From assembly GCF_022179305.1 (NCBI RefSeq), contig NZ_BPQP01000018.1, positions 1-64,000 of the forward strand: 64,000 nt of DNA. Reading direction: 5' to 3'. The translations under genes and the position numbers were made by a program. The stretch comes from Methylobacterium iners (GTDB lineage Bacteria; Pseudomonadota; Alphaproteobacteria; Rhizobiales; Beijerinckiaceae). The number at the start of each line of letters is the position of its first letter. The stretch's first letter is position 1. Positions 56,281 to 64,000 of the stretch are shown here, piece by piece. The notes under the pieces were generated by a model. The model was not told the DNA's origin. It saw only the letters and a program-made list of their open reading frames with translations, and made no database searches.

Positions 56281-57801
56281 TCACCGGCCCCTGATGCCGC
56301 CGACCAGCGAGCCGACGCCGCCGAGGAAGGTGCCGACCTCGCCGAGCGAGGCGCCGCCGCGCTGCGGCTGGGGCGGCGGTGCGGCCTGCCGCGGCTGCCC
56401 GGCATAGGCCTCCTGCGGCTGGCGACGCGGCCGAGGCGGCGCAGCGGAGCGAACCACGCTCGGCTTGGCGGCAAGGAGCTTCTGGTAGTCGGACTCGCTC
56501 TGCTCGGAGAGCGCGGCGTACTGGTTCTTGGTGAGATAGCCCGTCTCGGGGATCTCGCGGGTCTTCTGCCAGTTCGCGAGCGCCGCGCGGGTGCCGGGGC
56601 CGAACTTGCCCGTCGCGCCGCCCGGGTCGAAGCCGAGGGCCTTGAGGCGCTGCTGCACCTCGATCCGGTCCTTGGGGGCGTGCTTCAGCTCGGCTTCGGT
56701 CTTGGCCGTGCCGGCCTCGCTCTTGAGCGCCGTCTCGTCGATGGCCGACCGCGAGGTCGTGCTAGTGCCGCGGGCGATACGGTTCTTGGCGATCTGCGCG
56801 AAGTAGCCGTTCGGATGCGCCTCCAGGTAGGCCTTGTAGTCCTCGACGTTGTTGGAGCGCTCGGCCGCCTCCCAGAGCTTCATCTCGAAGGCCTGCGGGT
56901 TCAGGGTCGGCGCCACGGCGGTCGCCGGCATGTTCGCCATGCCGTCGGTGGTGCCCAGGGCCGCGACCTTGGTGGCCGCGCCGGCGGGCGCGGGGTTCAG
57001 GTAGAACTCGCCGATGATCGAGGTGTTGACCCAGGGACGCTGCTTCTCGTTCGTCGAGCGCCAGACGTCCTCCCGCACCCGGTCCATCACCGTGCTGATC
57101 GAGACGCCGGGCGATTCCATGTGCTTCAGGAGCGCGGTGGTGAAGGGGCTGTTCTGGCCGGCGGTGCCGTCGAGCGCGGTCTTGCCCGGGTCGGTGGCGA
57201 AGGCGATCATCGTGCCCGCGGCCGAGTTCACGGCGATCTCGCTCAGACCCGCGCCGACGGCGGCCGAGCGCGTCTTCATGGAGCGTGCCAGCTCCTTGGC
57301 GAAGGGGTTGTCGCGGCAGGCGTCGAGGATGACGACGTTGACGCGGTCCTCGCGCTGCATCTGGCGCAGGACGAGGCTGATGTTCATGGTCCGGAAGTCG
57401 AGGTCGGCCTCGCTCTTCACGATGGTGTCGGTAGGCAGGAGGTAGTTCTCGCCCGCCACCGCGACGCCGTGGCCGGCGTAGTAGACCAGGGCCACCTTGG
57501 CCCCGTCGAGCTTGGCCGCGTATTGGCCGACGACGCTGCGCATGGCGTCGAGCTTGAGGTCGTAGCCCTCGACCACGTCGAAGCCGATTCGCTTCAGCGC
57601 CGCGGCCATGGCCTTGGAATCGATCAGTGGGTTCTCCAGCGCGCCGAAATTCTCGTAGGCCGCATTGCCGATGACGAGAGCGACGCGCCGCTCCGACGTG
57701 GCCGCTTGCGCGGTGAGAGCAAGGGCAAGCCCTGCCAGGGTCGCGATCACCAGCCGTTGCAGCGCCCCGAGCGCGACGAAATACGCGGTGCCCATCCTCA
57801 T
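56281..57801 (-). CDS. Secreted caspase-family (peptidase C14) protein with peptidoglycan-binding domain
   Basis: A metacaspase-like protein of 506 residues. A signal peptide spans residues 1-34 (ending AQA). The caspase domain has the catalytic dyad H111 (YYAGHGVAV) and C162 (ILDACRDNPF), with NPLIDSKAMAAAL and GMIAFATD-like blocks. A C-terminal peptidoglycan-binding-1 domain lies at about 400-450 (EVQQRLKALGFDPGG, KFGPGTRAALANWQ), then a Gln/Pro/Gly-rich tail. The start is the ATG at 57799-57801 with GAGGGG upstream. The protein would act in the periplasm. Confidence 0.88.
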   Translation of the reverse strand: MRMGTAYFVALGALQRLVIATLAGLALALTAQAATSERRVALVIGNAAYENFGALENPLIDSKAMAAALKRIGFDVVEGYDLKLDAMRSVVGQYAAKLDGAKVALVYYAGHGVAVAGENYLLPTDTIVKSEADLDFRTMNISLVLRQMQREDRVNVVILDACRDNPFAKELARSMKTRSAAVGAGLSEIAVNSAAGTMIAFATDPGKTALDGTAGQNSPFTTALLKHMESPGVSISTVMDRVREDVWRSTNEKQRPWVNTSIIGEFYLNPAPAGAATKVAALGTTDGMANMPATAVAPTLNPQAFEMKLWEAAERSNNVEDYKAYLEAHPNGYFAQIAKNRIARGTSTTSRSAIDETALKSEAGTAKTEAELKHAPKDRIEVQQRLKALGFDPGGATGKFGPGTRAALANWQKTREIPETGYLTKNQYAALSEQSESDYQKLLAAKPSVVRSAAPPRPRRQPQEAYAGQPRQAAPPPQPQRGGASLGEVGTFLGGVGSLVGGIRGR

Positions 57802-58073
57802 AACCCCCTCATCGCGTGCGGCCTTCCCGAAGACGGCCGTACCTTCGACGCGCGGCGACATTCTGACACTCGTCGGTCAGGTTCAATCGGCGAAGCCTCC
57901 GTCGCCGCCGTCATCCAGCAGAATTTCTAGCTCCTGTTGCCGGTTTGTCATGTGCCAAGCGTCACCATTGCGCGCTGCGTAGCATTCGTCCTTTTCCAAT
58001 CGCACGAATGCTGCGGATTTCGGGCATCCATCCTTGAAGAGTTGCTGATCGATTGGGGGAGGAGGTCCTTGCC

Positions 58074-58292
58074 ATGAAGACCGTCCCGATCACATCGCTC
58101 GGCCTGCTGCGGGCCACGGACCTGTTCCAGGCCACCCGCAACGACCTGATCCGCCGCGGCGACACCGAGACCCGGCTCGTCACGGTGGCGGTGGACCGCC
58201 CCCTCGATCCGAGGCGCCCGTCGCTGGCGGCCGGCGAGGGCGCCCCATCGATCGGCCCCTCGGAGCGGCGGCTCGTGGATCTGCTGGTGTGA
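58074..58292 (+). CDS. Small hypothetical protein (72 aa)
   Basis: The ATG at 58074 has an excellent ribosome site (AGGAGG about ten bases upstream). The frame is 72 codons, rich in Arg, Leu and Asp, with a helical N-terminal half (TSLGLLRATDLFQATRNDLIRR) and a Pro/Gly-rich middle. No membrane segment. Not recognised; it lies between the caspase-like gene and sbcC, divergent from the former and convergent with the latter. Confidence 0.6.
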   Translation: MKTVPITSLGLLRATDLFQATRNDLIRRGDTETRLVTVAVDRPLDPRRPSLAAGEGAPSIGPSERRLVDLLV

Positions 58293-58381
58293 CGCCAGGG
58301 GGGCGGACGTCACCGCTCCGACTCCATCCAAGATCCGTGAGCGACCGCGCCGAACGGGTTGGCCAGTCCAGCCCACGATGC

Positions 58382-61300
58382 TCACCCTGAGCCGCCGACG
58401 ACACGGACCACGCTACGGCCGTTGCCGCGCTTCTCGACGCGGACCTGCACCGCGATGCGCTCGATCATCGCTGCGACGTGGGTAATGACGCCGACCTTGC
58501 GGCCCCGACCCTGCAGCGTCTCCAAGGCATCCACGGCGAGGTCGAGGGTCTCGGCGTCCAGCGAGCCGAAGCCCTCGTCGATGAACAGGGTGTCGACGAA
58601 AGCCTGCCGGCCCTCCAGCCCCGAGAGCGCGAGCGCCAGCGCCAGGGAGACCAGGAAGCGCTCGCCGCCCGAGAGACTTCGGGTGGCACGCAGCTCGTCG
58701 CCCATGTCCCGGTCGAGGACGTGGAGCGCGAGGTCGGAGGTCGGGCTGCGCGCCAGGCGATAGCGCGGCGAGAGGGTGCGCAGCTGGTCGTTGGCAAGCC
58801 CGATCAGGTGTTCGAGGGTGACGCCCTGCGCGAAGCGCCGGAACTTGTCGCCGCTCGCCGAGCCGATCGCCTCGTCCACCGCCTCCCAGGTCGCGAGTTC
58901 CCGGCGCCGCTCCGCGATCTGCGCTTCGAGATCGAGGGCCTCGCGCCGCCCGGCGGCATCGCGCGCGAGATCGGCGTCGATGGCGCCGAGGCGCCGCTGG
59001 CCAAGGGCGATGGCCTCGGCTGCCGTGGCGATCGCCGCCTCGGTCGTTGATCGGTCGATCGCGGGCTCGCCGCGCAGGGCCGCGAGGTCGGACCGCCGCG
59101 TCGCGCGCTCAGCCTTGGCCGCCTCGACGGCGCGACTGCGCGCCTCGACCGTGGCACGTAGTCCGGTGCGGATCTCTGGCGAAAGGGCGAGCCACTGCCT
59201 CACGGTCTCGACCGGTCGCGGGGCGCAAGCTGCGGCGAGCGCGGCGCTGGCGGCGGCGAAATTGGTGGCCGCGCGCGCCGCGGCAGCCTGGGCGGCGCCC
59301 CGAAGGGCTTGGACCGCGGCGACCCGAGTCGCCGCCTCGCCCGTCGCCTGCTCGGCGCGGACGCGAGCCTCCGAAGCCGTGCGGTGAAGCTCCGTAACGT
59401 GGTCGCGATGCGCCTCTGTCGCCTCGCCGTTGAGGAGGCCGGCGCGACGGTGCCTGAGCGCATCCCACGCGCCCGCTCGAAGATCCCTCGCGGCCTTGGC
59501 CTGAGTCAGGGCTCGCTCCGCAGCGGCGTGCCTCTCGGCCGCGACGGCGCGCTGTCGGGCCAGGTCACCGAGCCTGACGTCGTGATCGCGGCGGCGATCG
59601 CACAGCGTGCGGTGCACCGCGACGAGGTCCTCGATCGTGCGGACCACGGCATTCGGATCGAGGTCGAGGTCAGTGGTCGTGAGCGCAGATGCGGCGAGAC
59701 AGGGCGCGATCTCGCGCTCCAGCGCCGTGATCCGATCGGTAAGCTCGGTGGCCCGGCCCGCCAGGTTCTCACCCCGGAGGGCCGCCGCATGGGCCCGGGC
59801 GCGATGCCCATCGAGGGCCGCCCGGCCCGCGTCGATGACCTCTCCCGCAGTCTCGACCGCCTCCGCCGCGCTCGCCGCCTCCGTTCGCAGCTCGGCCGCC
59901 CGCGCAAGCGTCACCTCCAACCCGGAGCGGAGCGCCTGGACAGCCTCGCCGAGGCCCGCCAACGAGGACACGGCGGCGGCGCCGAGCACCGGCGGCAGCG
60001 CAACCTCGACGCCGGCTGCGTCGCCGGCGGCCTCGATGGCGGGACGCAGCGCGGCATAGGCCGCGGCCGCCTCGGCCATGTGTCGACCCATCGCCGCGCC
60101 CATGCTCTCGGCCTGCGCGACCCGAGCCTCCTCGGTCGCGTGCTCCACGGCCGCGGCACGCATGGCCGCGCTCGACTGGCGAAGCGCCGCGTCGAGGGCG
60201 GCGCGGCGCTCGGCCATCGCCGCGGCCAGGCGCGACAACCGGTCGTCGGACCCGACATGAGGGTGATGCCCTGCCCCGCAGACGGGGCAGGGTTCGCCCG
60301 GCACGAGCAGGCTGCGCAGGTGGATCGCACCCTCGGAGACGCTTCCGTCGGCGAGGTCCGCGAGCGTCGTGATCTCGCGCCGCGCCGCTTCGGCTGCCGT
60401 TTGCGCCGCGCGCGCCTCCCTCTGCCGCACCAGCGCCGCCGCAACCGCGGCGCGGCCCCGCGCCGCGTCCTGCTCCGTGGAGGCGAGCGTGTCGGCCGAC
60501 GCGGCGTAGCCCACGGCCAGGCTCGATGCCGCGCGCGTGCGATCGAGAAGGTCGGCGAGGGCCAGGTCGCGCTCGCGGGTCCCCTCCGCCTGGAGCGCAG
60601 CGAGCTCCGCCTCGCTGGAGAGGCGCCGCGCCCGATCCCGCTGACGCTCCGCCTCGGCTTCCAGGATACGCTGCGACGCCTCGGCCGCATGGTCCTCGGC
60701 CGCCTGCCTCTCGGCGGATGCGAGCGCCAGGGCAGCGGTGGCCTCGGAGAGGTCCTGCCGAAGGCCCGCCCGCTCCTCGAACATCGAGGCGATGTCGTCG
60801 CGCCGGCCCGCGAGGAAGGCAGCGCCGCTCTCGGCAGCGAGCCGTTCGACGATGACGGCGAGGGCGGCGGCCTCCTCGGCGACGACACCGTCCAGGAGCG
60901 TCAAGCCGTCCTCGGCGGACCGGAGCAGGGCCTCGGCGTCTTGCTGGGCCTTCGCAGCTTCCGCCGCTAGGGCCGCGGCATGGGCAATGTCGCGATCGAG
61001 GCCGGCGGCTTCGGCCCAAAGCGGTCCGAACGCCGCGAGGGCGGCCTCGGTCTCCGCCTCTCCGTGCCGGGCGGCCGTCAAGAGTTCCGCGGCCTCGAAA
61101 GCCGCAGCCTCGGCTTGGGACAGGTCGGTTCCTGCCATCGCGAGAGCCGCAGACGCGTCCGCAGCGGCACGCTCGGCCGCATCGGCGGCCTCGGCGAGGG
61201 GGCGAAGGGCCTCCACGGCGTCGAGCTCGGCCAGACGGGTTGCCTCGGCGGTGTTGGCCGCGAGCTCGGCCTCCGCAGCCTCAAGGCGGCGCTGCACCTC

Positions 61301-62125
61301 GGCGAGCTGCCCCCGAGCCGCCGCCATCCGGTCGGCCCGCTCCAGAGCCCGATGCAGGTCCTGCTGATCCCCCGACAGACGAGCGAGATCGGCGGCGATC
61401 CCTCCGCGCTCCGCGAGGGCGCCTTCCCGAAATTCGGGGTCGAGGAGGCCGATGGCGTCGCGCCGAACCTCGAGCGTTCGGACCGCCGAGCGCACGGCCT
61501 CGGTTCCCGCATGGACCCGCTTCGAGATCTCCGAGTAGATCGCCGTGCCGGTGATCTTCTCGAGGAGTTCGGCGCGCTCGCTCTCGGCCGCGAGCAGGAA
61601 GGCATCGAACTCGCCCTGCGCCAGGAGCACGGTCCGACGGAACTGGTCGAAGGTGAGATCCGTGCGCTGCTCGATGGCGGCGGCGACGGCGTTCTTGCCG
61701 GATTCGACCGCGCTGCCGTCGTCGAGGCGGTGGAGCATGCGCCGGTCGTGCTGAAGGCGTCCGTCCGCCCGGCCGCGGGCGCGAAACGCCTCCCAGCGCA
61801 CCCGGTAGGGCACGCCGTCCTGGCCGACGAAATCCACCTCGGCGAAGCCCGAGGCCGCGCCCCGGCGCAGGATCGCGCGGCCGTCGTTCGAGCCGAGCGT
61901 GTCGCCGCTCGGATCAGGCGTGTCCTCGCGGCGTCCTCCCGCGACGCGAGGGTAGCGGCCGTAGAGCGCGAGGCAGAGGGCATCGAGGATCGTCGATTTT
62001 CCGGCGCCGGTCTCCCCCGTGATCGCAAAGATGCCGGTGGTGCCGAGCGGATCGGCCGAGAGGTCGACGGCGAACGGAGCGGCGAGGCTCGCGAGGTTCC
62101 CGCCGCGGATCGCAAGGATACGCAC
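58382..62125 (-). CDS. sbcC: Exonuclease SbcC-like ATPase (Rad50-type)
   Basis: SbcC pairs with nuclease SbcD to open DNA ends, hairpins and protein-linked ends. Walker A GETGAGKS is at 37-44, two long coiled-coil arms flank the zinc hook CPVC (C613 and C616, midway in 1247 residues), and the C-terminal lobe carries the signature LSGGERFL and Walker B LFIDEGFGSLD. The start is the GTG at 62123-62125. No sbcD gene is next to it; upstream is a divergent sensor kinase. It is somewhat longer than E. coli SbcC (1048 aa). Confidence 0.93.
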   Translation of the reverse strand: MRILAIRGGNLASLAAPFAVDLSADPLGTTGIFAITGETGAGKSTILDALCLALYGRYPRVAGGRREDTPDPSGDTLGSNDGRAILRRGAASGFAEVDFVGQDGVPYRVRWEAFRARGRADGRLQHDRRMLHRLDDGSAVESGKNAVAAAIEQRTDLTFDQFRRTVLLAQGEFDAFLLAAESERAELLEKITGTAIYSEISKRVHAGTEAVRSAVRTLEVRRDAIGLLDPEFREGALAERGGIAADLARLSGDQQDLHRALERADRMAAARGQLAEVQRRLEAAEAELAANTAEATRLAELDAVEALRPLAEAADAAERAAADASAALAMAGTDLSQAEAAAFEAAELLTAARHGEAETEAALAAFGPLWAEAAGLDRDIAHAAALAAEAAKAQQDAEALLRSAEDGLTLLDGVVAEEAAALAVIVERLAAESGAAFLAGRRDDIASMFEERAGLRQDLSEATAALALASAERQAAEDHAAEASQRILEAEAERQRDRARRLSSEAELAALQAEGTRERDLALADLLDRTRAASSLAVGYAASADTLASTEQDAARGRAAVAAALVRQREARAAQTAAEAARREITTLADLADGSVSEGAIHLRSLLVPGEPCPVCGAGHHPHVGSDDRLSRLAAAMAERRAALDAALRQSSAAMRAAAVEHATEEARVAQAESMGAAMGRHMAEAAAAYAALRPAIEAAGDAAGVEVALPPVLGAAAVSSLAGLGEAVQALRSGLEVTLARAAELRTEAASAAEAVETAGEVIDAGRAALDGHRARAHAAALRGENLAGRATELTDRITALEREIAPCLAASALTTTDLDLDPNAVVRTIEDLVAVHRTLCDRRRDHDVRLGDLARQRAVAAERHAAAERALTQAKAARDLRAGAWDALRHRRAGLLNGEATEAHRDHVTELHRTASEARVRAEQATGEAATRVAAVQALRGAAQAAAARAATNFAAASAALAAACAPRPVETVRQWLALSPEIRTGLRATVEARSRAVEAAKAERATRRSDLAALRGEPAIDRSTTEAAIATAAEAIALGQRRLGAIDADLARDAAGRREALDLEAQIAERRRELATWEAVDEAIGSASGDKFRRFAQGVTLEHLIGLANDQLRTLSPRYRLARSPTSDLALHVLDRDMGDELRATRSLSGGERFLVSLALALALSGLEGRQAFVDTLFIDEGFGSLDAETLDLAVDALETLQGRGRKVGVITHVAAMIERIAVQVRVEKRGNGRSVVRVVGGSG

Positions 62126-62315
62126 GTGACTTCATCCTGATCACCCGCGCCTGACCCGAGCGGGCGGTGTCCCTGGCACGAACACTTGGCTACGACCCTG
62201 GCTACGACCTTTGACAGGGCATCGCCACCATGCAATCCGACCTGATGTCCCCTCCGGTGCCGGCCCCCGCCCCGATGACGTTTCCGGCCGGGCGACCGTG
62301 CGTGAGGCCTGGGCC

Positions 62316-64000
62316 GTGACGGCTCCGCTCTCATCCGGGGGAGGCGCCAGCGGCGCCCTGATCCGGGGCCGCGACTGGTCGGAGACCTCGCTCGGTCCCA
62401 CGGAGACTTGGCCGCAGGCGCTGCGCCTCCTCACCGACGTGATGCTCGACGCCAACCAGCCGATGTTCATCGCCTGGGGCGCCGACCTCGTCCTGCTCTA
62501 CAACGATCCTTACGCCGAGATCCTGGGGAAGAAGCATCCGGCGGCGATGGGCGGACGCTTCTTCGACGTCTGGCACGAAATCCGCCGGGACCTCGAACCC
62601 ATCGTGGCCCAGGCCCTGTCGGGACAATCCGTCCACATGGCGGACCTCACCCTCGTGATGGAGCGCAAGGGCTACCCGGAAGAGACGCATTTCTCGTTCT
62701 CCTACACGCCGGTGCGCGATGGGGCAGGCGGCGTCGGGGGGTTCTTCTGCGCCTGCGCGGAGATCACCGGCCAGGTCATGGCGGAGCGGCGTCTGCGCGA
62801 GAGCGAGGAGCGCCTGCGCCTCGTCCTCGAAACGGCCACGGACCACGTGATCTTCACGACCGACACGAACGGCGTCGTCACGAGCTGGTCGGCAGGGGCC
62901 GAGGCCGTCCTCGGCTGGCGCGCCGAGACTGCCAAAGGACGATCCGCGTCGATGATCTTCACGCCGGAAGATCGCGCGGCCGGAGCCGACAGGCAGGAAC
63001 TCGCCACGGCCGCGCGCAACGGCTGCGCCAACGACGAACGTTGGCACCTGCGCGCCGACGGCACACGCGTGTTCCTCGACGGATCGATGCACGCCCTGCC
63101 GGATGGCCAGGGCTTCATCAAGATCGCCCGCGACGAGACCCTGCGCCGACAGCAGGCCGAGGCCCTGGCGGAGAGCGAGGCGCGCTTCCGCAACATGGCC
63201 GACCACGCCCCCGTCATGATGTGGGTGACCGATCCCAGCGGCTCCTGCACCTACCTCAACCGAAGCTGGTACGAGTTCACGGGGCAGACCGAGGCCGAAG
63301 CGCTCGGAATGGGCTGGACCAAGGCGACCCATCCCGACGACGAGGCGCTGGCCGCGGAGACCTTTCTCTCCGCCAATGCCCGGCAGGCGCCGTTCCGGGT
63401 CGAGTACCGCCTGCGCCGCGCCGACGGGGCCTACCGGCTCGCCATCGACGCGGCGAGTCCGCGCTTCGGCCCGGGGGGCGAGTTCCTCGGGTATGTTGGA
63501 TCGGTCATCGACATCGACGAGCGCCGCGAAGCCGAGGAGCGCCTGCGCGAGAGCGAAACGCGCGCCCGCGAACTCGCCGCGCAGCAGACGGCGACGCTGG
63601 GGCAGCTCGCGGAGGGCGTCATCGTCACGGACGCGGAGGGCCGGGTCACCCTCGTCAACGAGGCGGCGGCGCGCATCCACGGCGTCAGGCGCCTCGACGT
63701 GGCGCCGGAGGACTATGCCGAGACCTACCATCTGCTCACCGAGGACGGCCGGCCCTATCCGACGGACGATCTGGCGCTGACCCGCGCGGTGCGGGGGGAG
63801 GTCGTGCTCGACGCGCGCTGGCGCATCCGTCACCCGGACGGGACGCAGATCGTGGCCGTCGGCAATGCCCGGCCCGTCCGCGACGGGGCCGGCACGCAGA
63901 TCGGCGCCGTCCTCACCCTGCGCGACGAAACCGCCCGCGTAGCGGCGGAGGCCGCCCTGCGCGAGCTCAACGAGACCCTGGAGGCGCGTGTCGAGGAGCG
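62316..64000 (+). CDS. Multi-PAS sensor kinase, 3' end cut by window
   Basis: The open frame runs off the window end. From GTG at 62316 (GAGG nine bases before; GTG at 62298 is also possible) it encodes four PAS/PAC modules in a row: about residues 40-160 (PMFIAWGADLVLLYN), 165-285 (TTDTNGVVTSW), 295-415 (MADHAPVMMWVTDPSGSCTYLN) and 425-545 (GVIVTDAEGRVTLVNEAAARI). The closing LRELNETLEARVEER is a linker seen before a histidine-kinase HisKA domain. No signal peptide or membrane helix, so a cytoplasmic sensor, probably a (hybrid) histidine kinase whose catalytic part lies to the right. Confidence 0.8.
   Translation, partial: MTAPLSSGGGASGALIRGRDWSETSLGPTETWPQALRLLTDVMLDANQPMFIAWGADLVLLYNDPYAEILGKKHPAAMGGRFFDVWHEIRRDLEPIVAQALSGQSVHMADLTLVMERKGYPEETHFSFSYTPVRDGAGGVGGFFCACAEITGQVMAERRLRESEERLRLVLETATDHVIFTTDTNGVVTSWSAGAEAVLGWRAETAKGRSASMIFTPEDRAAGADRQELATAARNGCANDERWHLRADGTRVFLDGSMHALPDGQGFIKIARDETLRRQQAEALAESEARFRNMADHAPVMMWVTDPSGSCTYLNRSWYEFTGQTEAEALGMGWTKATHPDDEALAAETFLSANARQAPFRVEYRLRRADGAYRLAIDAASPRFGPGGEFLGYVGSVIDIDERREAEERLRESETRARELAAQQTATLGQLAEGVIVTDAEGRVTLVNEAAARIHGVRRLDVAPEDYAETYHLLTEDGRPYPTDDLALTRAVRGEVVLDARWRIRHPDGTQIVAVGNARPVRDGAGTQIGAVLTLRDETARVAAEAALRELNETLEARVEE

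Noticed and set aside
56281-62125. Caspase-like gene plus SbcC as an antiviral defence pair
   Set aside because: The caspase protein has an export signal and a cell-wall domain, a hairpin-free gap and an unrelated small gene separate them, and SbcC looks like the housekeeping Rad50-type enzyme.

Overview
The window is a 64 kb chromosomal piece of a high-G+C alphaproteobacterium of the Rhizobiales, most like Methylobacterium/Methylorubrum. I infer this from the gene set rather than from any search: a GPR-type giant polar-growth protein, DUF1489, nadA-nadB with a NadQ-type regulator, a CoxD/CoxE-like AAA/VWA pair, sigma-EcfG-type promoter boxes, and codons that mostly end in G or C. From about 9.65 kb onward the sequence is dense core-like chromosome. 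The first 9.65 kb has visibly lower G+C, long gene-free gaps and accessory-type genes. The change falls at a tRNA-Gly(CCC) gene.

Layout. 1-9.65 kb, accessory-like: a truncated type I secretion adaptor, a small coiled-coil protein, a secreted TPR-like protein with an orphan TAXI solute-binding protein, an FAD oxidoreductase, an SDR epimerase plus glucose-1-phosphate cytidylyltransferase pair (surface sugar synthesis), and a PilZ protein. 9.65-20.3 kb: tRNA-Gly, a GINT1-like putative glycosyltransferase, nadA-nadB, a MHYT-PAS-GGDEF-EAL protein, the NadQ-like regulator, thiE, thiD and an XRE-cupin regulator. 20.3-25.4 kb: an Mla-type lipid transport operon (mlaE-mlaF-mlaD-lipoprotein) and an MFS transporter. 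25.5-34 kb: CheZ-like phosphatase, a 61-residue stress gene, DUF1489 and the 2128-residue GPR-like protein. 34.2-42.7 kb: Hpt protein, [2Fe-2S] ferredoxin, CoxE-like VWA protein, CPA2 antiporter, two membrane proteins, CoxD/MoxR ATPase, and a ParD antitoxin followed by a broken parE. 42.8-50 kb: aldo-keto reductase, SixA phosphatase, a proline-rich protein, YcjX, a YcjF-like protein, an alpha/beta hydrolase and UvsE. 50-56 kb: a four-gene membrane/stress operon divergent from otsA-glgX. 56.2-64 kb: caspase-like protein, a small ORF, SbcC without SbcD, and a PAS sensor kinase cut by the window end.

Genes that appear to act together. NAD synthesis: two 17-bp palindromes lie in the nadA upstream region and a NadQ-like repressor gene lies about 3 kb away. 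Stress response: a perfect GGAAC-N16-CGTT box precedes the 61-residue gene and a one-mismatch box precedes the four-gene operon beside trehalose synthesis. Outer-membrane lipid transport: mlaEFD plus lipoprotein. Polar growth and polarity: GPR-like protein, CheZ and Hpt. The least explained items are the repeat structure of the GPR-like protein, the twin operator at nadA, the dead ParE behind an intact antitoxin, the readthrough tail of the cytidylyltransferase, and the compound-palindrome element at 20.2-20.3 kb.
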